From Microbacterium sp. SORGH_AS_1204 (lineage in GTDB: Bacteria > Actinomycetota > Actinomycetes > Actinomycetales > Microbacteriaceae), in NCBI RefSeq assembly GCF_030818935.1, contig NZ_JAUTBD010000001.1, positions 1,488,001 through 1,552,000 on the forward strand: 64,000 bases of DNA, in the 5' to 3' direction. The translations under genes and the position numbers were made by a program. Below, piece after piece: positions 8,346 through 16,457 of the stretch. The notes beneath the pieces were generated by a model, which was given only the letters and a program-made list of their open reading frames with translations, searched no databases and was not told the origin of the DNA. Numbering within the stretch: the stretch's first letter is position 1; each line of letters begins with the position of its first letter.

Positions 8346-8373
8346 GCGTCAATGCGTCAATAAGTCATGACAC
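8346..8373 (-). promoter_or_regulatory. putative operator before the amidase gene, matching one before nthB
   Basis: Read on the minus strand this 28-bp stretch starts GTGTCA, contains TTGACGCA and ends TGACGC. It matches 13659-13686 at 22 of 28 positions when the two are aligned without gaps. It ends 64 bp before the amidase ATG. A likely binding site for the module's regulator (probably the ArsR-type protein at 11806), though binding is inference. Confidence 0.6.
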
Positions 8374-8437
8374 ATTCACGTCGGTCGCCGGCCGTCCCTC
8401 GGTCCGGTGATCGCAACGCTCGACGGAAGGACCGAAC

Positions 8438-9982
8438 ATGGCCGTGACCCGCCCGACGAAGGACGACGTGAGGGCGTTCGCGCAACGCTTCCGCTACGAC
8501 TACGACGAGTCCGAGGTCCACGAGCTGCACGCTCTCGCGGTCGGCGGGCTCGCCAGCTACGACGTGGTCGATCGGCTCTACGCGGCGCACGTCGAGGTCG
8601 AACCGCCCGTCCGGGAATCCCACCGCCCCCGCGACGAGGACAACCCGCTCGGGGCCTGGTATGTCCGCACCGAGATCGCTCCCACCTCCGGGGGAGTCCT
8701 CGACGGGCGCACGGTCGCCGTCAAGGACAACATCGCGGTCGCCGGCGTCCCGATGACGAACGGCTCGCGGACTCTTGAGGGCTACGTGCCCCGCGAGGAT
8801 GCGACCGTCGTCACGCGCGTCCTTGCGGCGGGAGCGACGATCCTCGGCAAGGCGGTATGCGAAGACCTGTGCTTCTCCGGGTCGAGTTTCACCTCGTCCA
8901 CCGGGCCGGTGCGCAATCCCTGGGACCACGGGCGCACGACGGGCGGATCCTCCAGCGGCAACGCCGCGCTGCTCGCCTCGGGAGAGGTCGATCTCGCGAT
9001 CGGCGGCGACCAGGGCGGCTCGGTGCGCCTCCCGGCATCCTTCTCGGGCGTCGTCGGACACAAGCCGACTTTCGGCCTCGTCCCCTACACCGGAGCCTTC
9101 CCGATCGAGCGGACGATCGACCACCTCGGCCCGATGGCCCGCACCGTCGAAGATGCCGCGCTGCTGCTGTCCGTGCTCGCCGGTGCGGACGGGCTCGACG
9201 CGCGTCAGGCGGAGGCTTTCCGTGGTCCGGGAGATCTCTCGACCATCGGCGCCGGAGTCTCGGGGCTGCGGATCGGCCTCGTCACCGAGGGATTCGGCAT
9301 CCCGGGCCTCTCCGATCCCGAGGTGGACGACATCGTCACCGCGGCGGCCGAGGCGCTGTCCGCGGACGGTGCCACGGTCACCCGCATCAGCGTTCCCGAG
9401 CACGCCGACGCCGGCGCTCTGTGGGGTGTCATCGCGACCGACGGGGCGACGTACCAGATGCTCGACGGCAATGGCTACGGCCTGGGTGTCCCCGGCTATT
9501 ACGACCCGCACCAGATGGAGCACTTCGCGCGGGGCAAGCTCGAGCGCGGTCACGCGCTCGCGGAGTCGGTCAAGGTGACGGCCCTGACGGGCGCTTGGGG
9601 GCTGCACGGCCTCGGCGGTGCCTCGTACGCCAAGGCCCAGCGCCTCGTGCCGTACGTGCGGGCCGGGTACGACGCGGCGCTGGCGCAGGTCGACGTGCTC
9701 GTCATGCCCACCGCCCCATTCACCGCGCTCGAGCTGCTGGAGGCCGGCGACGATCGCCCCGAATACCTCCGCAAGGCGCTCAGCATGATCGGGAACACGG
9801 CGCCCTTCGACGTCACCGGACACCCCGCCACCTCGGTGCCGGCGGGCTTGGCATCCGGTCTCCCGGTCGGACTCATGGTCGTCGCGCCGCGCTTCGACGA
9901 TGCGCTCGCCCTGCGCGTGGCCGCCGCCGTTCAGGCCCGGTGCGGCACTCTGACGCCGCCCGCGCTGGCCCAGCACGCCTGA
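8438..9982 (+). CDS. amidase signature family amidase
   Basis: 514-residue AS-family enzyme converting the amide produced by nitrile hydratase into acid and ammonia. Catalytic triad motifs: Lys in TVAVKDNIAVAG, cis-Ser in GGDQGGSVRLPAS and the nucleophile Ser region GRTTGGSSSGNAA. The N-terminal ~70-residue helical extension and overall length match amidases linked to nitrile hydratases. RBS ggaagga lies before the ATG. First gene of a unidirectional run amidase-cbtB-cbtA-phosphatase-like-arsR-sensor, preceded by the shared operator at 8346-8373. The co-location with a nitrile hydratase is the main argument for the substrate class. Confidence 0.93.
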   Translation: MAVTRPTKDDVRAFAQRFRYDYDESEVHELHALAVGGLASYDVVDRLYAAHVEVEPPVRESHRPRDEDNPLGAWYVRTEIAPTSGGVLDGRTVAVKDNIAVAGVPMTNGSRTLEGYVPREDATVVTRVLAAGATILGKAVCEDLCFSGSSFTSSTGPVRNPWDHGRTTGGSSSGNAALLASGEVDLAIGGDQGGSVRLPASFSGVVGHKPTFGLVPYTGAFPIERTIDHLGPMARTVEDAALLLSVLAGADGLDARQAEAFRGPGDLSTIGAGVSGLRIGLVTEGFGIPGLSDPEVDDIVTAAAEALSADGATVTRISVPEHADAGALWGVIATDGATYQMLDGNGYGLGVPGYYDPHQMEHFARGKLERGHALAESVKVTALTGAWGLHGLGGASYAKAQRLVPYVRAGYDAALAQVDVLVMPTAPFTALELLEAGDDRPEYLRKALSMIGNTAPFDVTGHPATSVPAGLASGLPVGLMVVAPRFDDALALRVAAAVQARCGTLTPPALAQHA

Positions 9983-10028
9983 GACACCCCCACCTCACCC
10001 CTTCCACGCAACCCCTACAGGAGAAATT

Positions 10029-10244
10029 ATGAGCACTCACTCCGAGGTCCTGGCCGTTCCCACGGTCCGCACCGCGAGCACGGCCGTCCGCGTCCTCTGG
10101 ATCGCCGGCGCGGTCCTCGTCGCCGTCGCGGCCTCCTATTTCGTCGGAATCGACCAGGGTGTCGTGTCGGTCTTCGGATCCGACACGCACATCCACGAGA
10201 TGATGCACGACGGCCGCCACCTGCTCGGCTTCCCGTGCCACTGA
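10029..10244 (+). CDS. cbtB: CbtB-family small cobalt transporter subunit
   Basis: 71-residue membrane protein with one transmembrane helix (about residues 22-42) and a histidine-rich C-terminus, HIHEMMHDGRHLLGFPCH, which is the diagnostic metal-binding tail of CbtB. It works with CbtA in cobalt uptake. RBS caggag before the ATG at 10029. Placed 46 bp after the amidase gene and 11 bp before cbtA. In many bacteria cbtAB is preceded by a cobalamin riboswitch; none is visible here, consistent with control by the nitrile hydratase module instead. Confidence 0.92.
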   Translation: MSTHSEVLAVPTVRTASTAVRVLWIAGAVLVAVAASYFVGIDQGVVSVFGSDTHIHEMMHDGRHLLGFPCH

Positions 10245-10255
10245 GGACGGATGTT

Positions 10256-11140
10256 ATGAGTGCGGAGTCGCGGATTGTCCTCGCCGGCGCGGGTGCCGGC
10301 CTCGTCGCCGGCCTGCTCGGTGCGGTGGTGTCGCTGATCACCGTGGAGCCGTCGCTGTCGGCCGCGATCGACTACGAGTCGATGCGGTCGGCGGCCGAGG
10401 CGGCGATCGGCACCGGAACCGCGACCGGCGGCCATCACCACGGTGCGATCGACCTCGCGGCGGGCGGCAGTGAAGAGGAGGTCGTGCCGCGCGCGGTGCA
10501 GGCGAGCGTCGGCGTCTTCCTGTCGGTGGGGCTGTTCGGGATGGCGATGGGTCTTCTCATCGCCGTCGCCGCGTACGGGCTGCAGAAGGTGGTCCCCGAC
10601 CTGTCCGCCCGCCGGGCGGCGCTCGTCGCGGGAACCCTCGCTCTCATCGGCGGGTTCCTGGTGCCGTACGCGAAGTACCCGAGCAACCCTCCGGCGATCG
10701 GCTCGCACGACGACCTCGTCGCTCGGACGCTCGCGTGGTATTCGATGTTCGCGATCTCGGTGTTCGCCATGACGATCGCCGTCGTGGTCGCTGCCCGGCT
10801 GTCCGCCCGATGGGGATGGTTCGCCGCCATCGTGGCCGTCGGCGTGGGGTACCTCGTCGTCGTGCTCGCGGCCGCGGCGTTCCTGCCCTCGGTTGCACAG
10901 ATGGTGGGGGCGGCGTCGGAGATGCCGGGGCCCGTCATGGACGGCGACGACATCGTGCTCGACGGTTACCCGGCCGCGGTCATCGGCGGCTTCCGGCTGG
11001 GGTCGCTGCTGGTGGCGACGACGATCTTCGGCGGCGCGACCGTGCTGCTGGCCGCGGTGCTCGGATTCCGGGGGCGCGGGCGTGGTGCCGCCGTCGCCAC
11101 GCCGGGCACCGCTTCGGGTGAGCTCGTGCCGGCGCGGTGA
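10256..11140 (+). CDS. cbtA: CbtA-family cobalt transporter subunit
   Basis: 294-residue integral membrane protein with about six hydrophobic segments. A His-rich loop (GGHHHGAIDL, residues about 60-70) follows the first helix and is a plausible cobalt-binding site. Family CbtA is the membrane partner of CbtB. ATG 10256 is chosen over an upstream start inside cbtB. It overlaps the following gene by GTGA. Its job here is probably to supply cobalt to the cobalt-type nitrile hydratase encoded 2.6 kb downstream. Confidence 0.9.
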   Translation: MSAESRIVLAGAGAGLVAGLLGAVVSLITVEPSLSAAIDYESMRSAAEAAIGTGTATGGHHHGAIDLAAGGSEEEVVPRAVQASVGVFLSVGLFGMAMGLLIAVAAYGLQKVVPDLSARRAALVAGTLALIGGFLVPYAKYPSNPPAIGSHDDLVARTLAWYSMFAISVFAMTIAVVVAARLSARWGWFAAIVAVGVGYLVVVLAAAAFLPSVAQMVGAASEMPGPVMDGDDIVLDGYPAAVIGGFRLGSLLVATTIFGGATVLLAAVLGFRGRGRGAAVATPGTASGELVPAR

Positions 11141-11706
11141 GTGTCGTCGACGGGAGCGCCGCCCGCGCGGAGATCGTGTTCGTCGTGCAAGCGACGACCG
11201 CGTCCCAGCTGCGGGCGGCTTTTCCCGCGTCGGACGACGAGCTGGCGGCATCCGGCCTCCAGCTGTGTCGAAGGTCGTCGCTCCATCCGGGGCGCCACGA
11301 GGTGCTCTCGGCGCCCGAATCGACGTGCGTGCAGACCGTCGCCGCGCTCGGCTGGTCGGCACCTCGCATCGTGACCGACCTGCGCGACGGGGGCGCCGGC
11401 GAGTGGCGCGGCAGAGACCTGGCGTCGCTCTCACCCGATGAACTCCAGCGCTGGCGATCCGGGGAGGCGCCCCCCGGCGGGGAGTCCGTCGACGATCTGT
11501 GCGGGCGCATCCGTCGCGTCATCGCGGGGGTCGGTGGCGGGCGATACGTCGCGGTCGTTCCGCAGGGAGTCGCGCGCGCGGCCGTGCTCGTCGCACTCGG
11601 GCTGCCGGCGTCGAGGATCTGGCGGATGGATGCCGAACCCCTGGCGGCCGTCGCCGTCGCGCGCCGATCGGATGGCGAGCTTCGATTGCGGCTGCGGACG
11701 GTATGA
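11137..11706 (+). CDS. histidine-phosphatase-like protein lacking the catalytic histidines
   Basis: 189 residues that align in outline with the histidine phosphatase fold: a strand in place of LVRHGE (IVFVVQATTASQ), an equivalent of SSPxxRAxqTA (SAPESTCVQTVAALG), GESVDDLCGRIRRV and VAVVPQGVARAAVLVALG where active members have VSHG. Both catalytic histidines, and the Arg of RHG, are replaced (QAT and PQG), so phosphatase chemistry is unlikely. It is translationally coupled to cbtA (GTGA overlap), suggesting a role with the cobalt transporter, for example binding a ligand or a protein. The fold assignment is by eye. Confidence 0.7.
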   Translation: MSVVDGSAARAEIVFVVQATTASQLRAAFPASDDELAASGLQLCRRSSLHPGRHEVLSAPESTCVQTVAALGWSAPRIVTDLRDGGAGEWRGRDLASLSPDELQRWRSGEAPPGGESVDDLCGRIRRVIAGVGGGRYVAVVPQGVARAAVLVALGLPASRIWRMDAEPLAAVAVARRSDGELRLRLRTV

Positions 11707-11805
11707 GCGTGCGGCGGGGAGGTGCCGTCGCGCCTGACGGCGATGAGTCCGCGGCGGGCGGTAGACTCGCGGCACCAGGACGGCGACGAGGAGAAGAGGG
11801 AGAGC

Positions 11806-12159
11806 ATGGATGCCGATAGCGTGTTCGACTCGCTCTCGAGTTCCGTCCGCCGTGACATCCTGACCTTCCTCTCGACGCACGGCGACGCCAGTGCGGGCGA
11901 GATCGCCGATGCCATCTCCGACGTCGGGCGGACGGCGGTGTCCACGCATCTGAGGATCCTTCGTTCGTCGGGCCTGGTCAGCGAGCGTCGTGCCGGCAGG
12001 CAGCGGTTCTACTCCCTCGATCGCGAGGGTTCGGCGATGATCGCCGTCGGGTACTTTCAGGCGCTGATGAACAGTGCACTCGAGCAGGCCGAGGGCGAGA
12101 CGCTCGCGGCGCCCTCCCTGTCGGCCCCGCCCGCCGCGCGGGCTCGACGCGCCGGCTGA
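11806..12159 (+). CDS. ArsR-family winged-helix transcriptional regulator
   Basis: 117 residues: a winged helix-turn-helix (VFDSLSSSVRRDILTFL..., recognition helix around GRTAVSTHLRILRSSGLV, wing ERRAGRQRFYSLD) plus a short C-terminal helix and Ala/Arg-rich tail. No CxC metal-binding motif is present in the recognition region, so metal sensing through the classical ArsR site is not indicated. The start ATG 11806 has agaggga before it. An ArsR-type regulator (NhlD) is known in the low-molecular-mass nitrile hydratase cluster of Rhodococcus rhodochrous J1. It probably binds the operators at 8346 and 13659. Confidence 0.88.
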   Translation: MDADSVFDSLSSSVRRDILTFLSTHGDASAGEIADAISDVGRTAVSTHLRILRSSGLVSERRAGRQRFYSLDREGSAMIAVGYFQALMNSALEQAEGETLAAPSLSAPPAARARRAG

Positions 12160-12168
12160 TCGACGCGC

Positions 12169-13566
12169 GTGTCGAGCATCGTCCTCACGGCGACGCGCGA
12201 CGTGGCGTTGACGCCCGAGGCTGTTTTCGAGACCCTCGGCGGCTGGTTGTTCGACGCGTCGTTCGAACGGCTCGAGGTCGGCCGGCCGATAACGTTGACC
12301 GTGCCGTTCGGGGGTGCGGCGTCGGGCTTCACCATCTTCGGGCGGATCAGGCGGATCGTCTGGGGACAGTCGATCGTCATCGAGCACTCGCAACCGTGGC
12401 GCGGCGTCGTGCGTCTTCGCCTCACGCCCCTGCCGACCGGTGCGCGCGTGACGATGATGTGCGACGTCGATGACGCCGGCGTCGACTGGATGGTCCGCCG
12501 CGCCGGCATGCCGTCATCCGTGCCGGACAGCGCGCGGGGGCGCCGCTGGGGCCTGTTGACGACCAAGTCCGGATCGGGTGCGGTGTTCGCCCTCGGCACC
12601 GAGAATGCGGCGCTGCTGGCGATCGACGAACTCAACGCGGCGAGCGCGAGCGGCGAGAACGACCTCATCGTCGGAGACGACGGGACGGATCCGGCGATGG
12701 CGGCTCTCGAAGCCGAGCGCCTCATCGCCGCGGGGTGTCGGATCATCGTGGCCGCCGTGATTTCGGCAAGCTTCACGGCCGTGCAGCAGGTCGCGCGTCG
12801 CCACGGCGTGCTGGCGGTCCATTCGGTGCTCAACGAGGGCGGCCGCCCGGCGCGTTCGGCGCTGCGACTCGGTGAGCGGCCGGCGCACCAGCTGCGGGCG
12901 GCGCTCACGCCGCTCATGCGCGAGACCGGCGGGTCGCGCTGCTACATCGTGGGGCACACGTACTCGTGGTCGCGCTCCGCGGCTCGCGTCGCGCGAGGAA
13001 TGCTCGCGGAGCGGGGAGCCTGCGTGGTCGGTGAGGCACGCCTCCCGTTGCGCCACCCCGACTACATGCCCGTGGTCGAGCGCATCCGGCGGTCGGGTGC
13101 CGACCTGGTGATCTCGACCCTCGTCGGAGACGACGAAGTGCGTTTCGAGCGCGCCAGCCACGAGCTCGGACTTCGATCGACCGCCACCACACTGTCGCTC
13201 GTCCTCGACGAATCGACCCGCGAGCACATCGGGGCTGAGCAGAGCGCGGGGCTCTGGGCGGCGATGGGGTATTTCGAGGCATCGTGCTCTCCGGTCAACC
13301 GGGCGTTCGTCGCCCGCTATCGCGATCGCTTCGGTGCCTGGGCGCCGCCGTTGTCGAGCATGTCGGAGTCGGTCTACAGCACGATCCTGCTCCTCGACCG
13401 CGCCCTGGTGACCGAACCGGATGCCGCGCCCGCGGCGCTCGTGCGGGCGGTGCGCCGCGTGCGACTGGAGACGCCGCGCGGCTTGCTCCGCTTCGGTGAC
13501 GAAGAGACCTACGCGTCCACGACCCGCGTGGCCGTCGCCGGGCAATCGGGCTTCCATCTGCTCTGA
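12169..13566 (+). CDS. SRPBCC domain fused to an AmiC/NhhC-type amide-sensing periplasmic-binding-fold domain
   Basis: 465 residues in two parts. Residues 1-120 resemble an SRPBCC/AHSA1-like domain (TATRDVALTPEAVFETLGGW, then a beta-rich stretch with GQSIVIEHSQPW). Residues about 126-460 match AmiC, the cytoplasmic amide sensor of amidase operons: WGLLTTKSGSG at the start, an Ile/Ala-rich strand leading to ISASFTAVQQVARRHG, YIVGHTYSWSRSAARV, ADLVISTLVGDD and NRAFVARYRDRFG. No signal peptide, so it is cytoplasmic. ArsR genes are often followed by a separate SRPBCC gene; here that domain is fused to a ligand-binding domain. Probably modulates the adjacent ArsR protein in response to nitrile, amide or acid. 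GTG start, 9 bp after arsR. Confidence 0.8.
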   Translation: MSSIVLTATRDVALTPEAVFETLGGWLFDASFERLEVGRPITLTVPFGGAASGFTIFGRIRRIVWGQSIVIEHSQPWRGVVRLRLTPLPTGARVTMMCDVDDAGVDWMVRRAGMPSSVPDSARGRRWGLLTTKSGSGAVFALGTENAALLAIDELNAASASGENDLIVGDDGTDPAMAALEAERLIAAGCRIIVAAVISASFTAVQQVARRHGVLAVHSVLNEGGRPARSALRLGERPAHQLRAALTPLMRETGGSRCYIVGHTYSWSRSAARVARGMLAERGACVVGEARLPLRHPDYMPVVERIRRSGADLVISTLVGDDEVRFERASHELGLRSTATTLSLVLDESTREHIGAEQSAGLWAAMGYFEASCSPVNRAFVARYRDRFGAWAPPLSSMSESVYSTILLLDRALVTEPDAAPAALVRAVRRVRLETPRGLLRFGDEETYASTTRVAVAGQSGFHLL

Positions 13567-13658
13567 ACCCACATTTGTGTCGGGCGTGTGAAGTTTTCCG
13601 CGCGATGCGATGTCGCCGCTTGACGGCCCGGACCGATGCGCGTTCTGTATATAACAAC

Positions 13659-13686
13659 GTGTCAGTACGTGTTGACGCAATGACAC
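13659..13686 (+). promoter_or_regulatory. putative operator before nthB, matching one before the amidase gene
   Basis: Imperfect inverted repeat with outer arms CGTGTCA and TGACACG (13658-13687) and internal TTGACGCA. It matches 8346-8373 (opposite strand) at 22 of 28 positions. An AT-rich tatataac at 13648-13655, unusual in this genome, lies directly upstream and is a candidate -10 element, so a bound regulator would overlap the transcription start. Confidence 0.6.
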
Positions 13687-13731
13687 GAGGGGGATATTCC
13701 GTCCCCGTCTGATCGAGAAAGAGAGCGAGAT

Positions 13732-14439
13732 ATGAACGGAGTGTTCGACCTCGCCGGCACCGACGGAATCGGCCCCGTCGTCGTGCCGGAGAGCGAGCCT
13801 GTCTTCCGCAGCGAGTGGGAGAAAGCCGTCTTCCCGATGTTCGCGATGTGCTTCCGTGCGGGCTTCTTCGGCGTCGACGAGTTCCGGCACGGGATCGAAC
13901 TCATCGACCCCGTGGTGTACCTCACGTCGCCGTACTACGAGCACTGGGTGCACACCGTCGAGCATTACGGCGAGAAGCGCGGCGTGCTGGATCTCGAGGA
14001 GCTGGACCGCCGCACCGCGTATTACCTCGCGAATCCCGACGCCCCTCTGCCGGAGCACGCCGACGACCCCGAGCTGCTCGCGTTCGTCGAGGCCGTCGTG
14101 AAGGCCGGCGCCACCGCGAAGCGCGAGTCCGAGGCACCGGCGGCCTTCGCGGTCGGAGACCTCGTCCGCGTCGAGCGCGACGCGCCCCAGGGGCACACCC
14201 GCCGAGCGCGCTACGTCCGCGGGGCGGTCGGGGAGATCGTGATGGCTCACGGGGTCTTCATCTACCCCGACACCGCCGGCAACGGCCTGGGTGAGGCGCC
14301 GGAGCACGTCTACACCGTCAAGTTCACCGCCCAAGAACTCTGGGGATCCGGCGCCGATCAGCCGCGGGACTCCGTCTATTTCGATGTCTGGGAGCCGTAC
14401 ATCGAGCTCGTCGAGCGCAAGGGAGAAGCCGCAGCATGA
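13732..14439 (+). CDS. nthB: nitrile hydratase subunit beta
   Basis: 235 residues, full family length. N-terminus [16 protein letters not shown] and the [17 protein letters not shown] helix are typical of beta subunits, and the C-terminal half has the SH3-like domain ([42 protein letters not shown]) shared with the activator. It forms the heterodimer with NthA that hydrates nitriles to amides. RBS-like agagcgag before the ATG. Beta-before-alpha order is typical of cobalt-type enzymes. ATGA overlap with nthA. Confidence 0.96.
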   Translation: MNGVFDLAGTDGIGPVVVPESEPVFRSEWEKAVFPMFAMCFRAGFFGVDEFRHGIELIDPVVYLTSPYYEHWVHTVEHYGEKRGVLDLEELDRRTAYYLANPDAPLPEHADDPELLAFVEAVVKAGATAKRESEAPAAFAVGDLVRVERDAPQGHTRRARYVRGAVGEIVMAHGVFIYPDTAGNGLGEAPEHVYTVKFTAQELWGSGADQPRDSVYFDVWEPYIELVERKGEAAA

Positions 14440-15044
14440 GCGCACACATCCGCAGCCGGGAAGAGATCGCCGCGCGCGTGAAGGCGCTGGAGTCGATGTT
14501 GATCGACAAAGGCATCATGACCACGCAGGCGATCGATCGCATGGTCGAGATTTACGAGAACGAGGTCGGCCCCCAGTTGGGCGCTCGTGTCGTCGCCAAG
14601 GCATGGGCGGACCCGGAGTTCAAAGCCCGCCTGCTCCACGACGCGTCGGAGGCCTGCGCAGAGTTGGGCATCAGCGGCCTGCAGGGCGAGGACATGGTCG
14701 TAGTCGAGGACACCCCCGAGGTGCACAACGTGATCGTCTGCACGCTGTGCTCCTGCTACCCGTGGCCCGTGCTGGGCCTGCCGCCGAACTGGTACAAGGA
14801 CCCCCAGTACCGCGCCGCGATCACGCGCGAGCCGCGGAAGGTGCTCAGCGAAGCGTTTTCGTACGATCTGCCGACTGACGTCGAGGTACGCGTATGGGAC
14901 TCCAGCAGTGAAATGCGGTACTGGGTCCTCCCGCAGCGCCCCGCGGGCACCGAGGGATGGTCCGAGGAGCAGCTCTACGAGCTCGTCACGCGCGACTCCA
15001 TGATCGGTGTCGGAACAACGAAGAGCGCAGAGGACGTGGCATGA
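14436..15044 (+). CDS. nthA: nitrile hydratase subunit alpha, cobalt type
   Basis: 202 residues. The metal-binding claw is VCTLCSC at residues 101-107 (Cys102, Cys105, Ser106, Cys107), followed by [14 protein letters not shown]. Thr in the first CT position is the marker of cobalt enzymes; iron enzymes carry Ser there. Two of the cysteines are normally oxidised to sulfinic and sulfenic acids during maturation. Cobalt is expected to be supplied by CbtAB encoded upstream and inserted with help from the downstream activator. It overlaps both neighbours by ATGA. Confidence 0.97.
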   Translation: MSAHIRSREEIAARVKALESMLIDKGIMTTQAIDRMVEIYENEVGPQLGARVVAKAWADPEFKARLLHDASEACAELGISGLQGEDMVVVEDTPEVHNVIVCTLCSCYPWPVLGLPPNWYKDPQYRAAITREPRKVLSEAFSYDLPTDVEVRVWDSSSEMRYWVLPQRPAGTEGWSEEQLYELVTRDSMIGVGTTKSAEDVA

Positions 15045-15472
15045 CGCCGGTGCTGCCGTCGCCGTACGTCGACGAGAGCGATCTGGAACGGGATCGTCGC
15101 CTCGTCGAGGAGCTCGTGTGCGACCTGCCCGGCGGCTCGCCCGATCAGCTGTCGTTCGAGAGCCCGTGGGAGATTCGCGCGTTCGCTCTCGCCATCACCG
15201 CCTACCACGCCAAAAAGTTCGACTGGGAGCAGTTCCAGGGCGCGTTGATCGCTTCCATCTCCGAGTGGGAGGCCCGGGGCGGTGATCGCGAGAGCGAGCC
15301 CTGGTCGTACTACGCCCACTGGGTCGTCGCTCTCGAGGACGTGATGGTGCAGGCCGGCGACCTCGATCCCGCGGCGCTCGATGCTCGCACGGCCGAGGTG
15401 CTGGCCACCCCGGCCAACAGCAACCACCACGAGGCCCACCCGGAGCCGATCGCGATCGATCCCGCGCGCTGA
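15041..15472 (+). CDS. nitrile hydratase activator/accessory protein (P14K/NhlE-like)
   Basis: 143 residues. It resembles the N-terminal half of nitrile hydratase beta ([27 protein letters not shown], then [10 protein letters not shown]-like [13 protein letters not shown]), the hallmark of the small activators that exchange the alpha subunit to insert cobalt. ATG 15041 overlaps the nthA stop, so it is co-translated. A 17-bp perfect hairpin follows at once and closes the operon. Confidence 0.9.
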   Translation: MTPVLPSPYVDESDLERDRRLVEELVCDLPGGSPDQLSFESPWEIRAFALAITAYHAKKFDWEQFQGALIASISEWEARGGDRESEPWSYYAHWVVALEDVMVQAGDLDPAALDARTAEVLATPANSNHHEAHPEPIAIDPAR

Positions 15473-15482
15473 CTGTCGTGGT

Positions 15483-15516
15483 GAACGAGGGGGACGCGAT
15501 CGCGTCCCCCTCGTTC
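15483..15516. terminator. terminator hairpin after the nitrile hydratase operon
   Basis: A 17-bp perfect palindrome, GAACGAGGGGGACGCGA with its reverse complement immediately adjacent, lying 10 bp after the activator stop. It can serve both the nitrile hydratase operon and the convergent hydrolase gene. Confidence 0.85.
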
Positions 15517-15577
15517 CGCGTTCGCCGGGTGAGAGCCTGGCGCGAGCGCGGCGCGGAGCTGGGCGGGTCGGGTGCCG

Positions 15578-16381
15578 TCAGCGTCGAAGCCACGCCCTGG
15601 CGCTCGCCCGGAATGTGTCCGGCTGCTCGATCCAGGGGTAGTGGCCGCAGTCCGCGAGCATCGTCAGGCTGGCGCCGAGAGCGTCGGCGTAGGACCGCAC
15701 CGGTGCCACGCCCGTCAGCAGGTCGCGGTCGCCGCCGATGACGAGCGTGGGCGGCAGATCCGCGCCGAGGATACGTCCGGCAGCGTCGGCGGGAATGTCG
15801 CGGAACCACGCGTGTGCGGCATCCCGGTCCAGCCGTCCGACGCGGGCGTGCGCGCTCTCGCGGGCTGTCCAGTGCGCGTACGACGCCGGAGCCTGGCGCA
15901 GGAACTGCTCCTGGAAGGATGCCGGGGTGTCGGCGTCGTTTTCGGCGAGCGCCCGGTAGCCCGCGCGGACCTCCGGATCGGCGTCGGTGAGGAGGGCCTC
16001 GGCATCGGATGCCGTGCCCGTCAGCCATGACGCCGGCGGGGTGATGAGCGCGAGCGAGCGGACGCGGTCGGGGTGTCGGACCGCCGCCGCCAGTGCGAGC
16101 CGCGTGCCGGCGGAGTGGCCGACGAGGTCGACGCGGTCGAGACCGAGCGCGTCGGCGAGGAGCACGACGTCGTCGGCATCGGTCCACCACCCGCGCGAGA
16201 GACCGCCGGTGGTCAGCGTGCCGCGTGGATGCAGCACGAAGAGCGACCGGTCGTCGCCGAGCCCGGCGAGATCGCCGAGGTACTCCACCCCGCGGCACGG
16301 CCCGCCGGGGAGGACGATCGCGGGCTCGCCCATGGAGGTGCCCAGCGACGAGGCAGCGAAAGGCAGATCGGCGAGGCTCAC
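15578..16381 (-). CDS. alpha/beta fold hydrolase
   Basis: 267 residues with the canonical triad: nucleophile elbow VGHSAGTRLAL, acid in VIGGDRDLL and His in CGHYPWIEQP near the C-terminus, plus the oxyanion region LPGGPCRG. Substrate unknown; the LVGHSAGTRLA/proline-iminopeptidase-like spacing would fit an aminopeptidase-like or ester hydrolase. The start chosen is GTG 16381; the long upstream extension overlaps the lysE gene on the other strand and looks non-coding. Divergent from lysE with 76 bp between the starts. Confidence 0.85.
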   Translation of the reverse strand: MSLADLPFAASSLGTSMGEPAIVLPGGPCRGVEYLGDLAGLGDDRSLFVLHPRGTLTTGGLSRGWWTDADDVVLLADALGLDRVDLVGHSAGTRLALAAAVRHPDRVRSLALITPPASWLTGTASDAEALLTDADPEVRAGYRALAENDADTPASFQEQFLRQAPASYAHWTARESAHARVGRLDRDAAHAWFRDIPADAAGRILGADLPPTLVIGGDRDLLTGVAPVRSYADALGASLTMLADCGHYPWIEQPDTFRASARAWLRR

Positions 16382-16457
16382 CGTGCCAGCTTCGCATGCG
16401 CTTTCCAGCCGAGCGGTGCGGTACCGTGCGGAAGCAGTCGACTCGAGGAGCATCCCG

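Noticed and set aside
8127-8437. Cobalamin riboswitch controlling cbtAB
   Set aside because: No B12-box-like conserved core could be seen here or in the 46 bp before cbtB; the shared 28-bp operator is a better explanation for control.
13619-13655. A standard -35/-10 promoter TTGACG ... TATAAC for nthB
   Set aside because: The spacing is about 24 bp, too long for a sigma-70-type promoter; only the AT-rich tatataac was kept as a possible -10.
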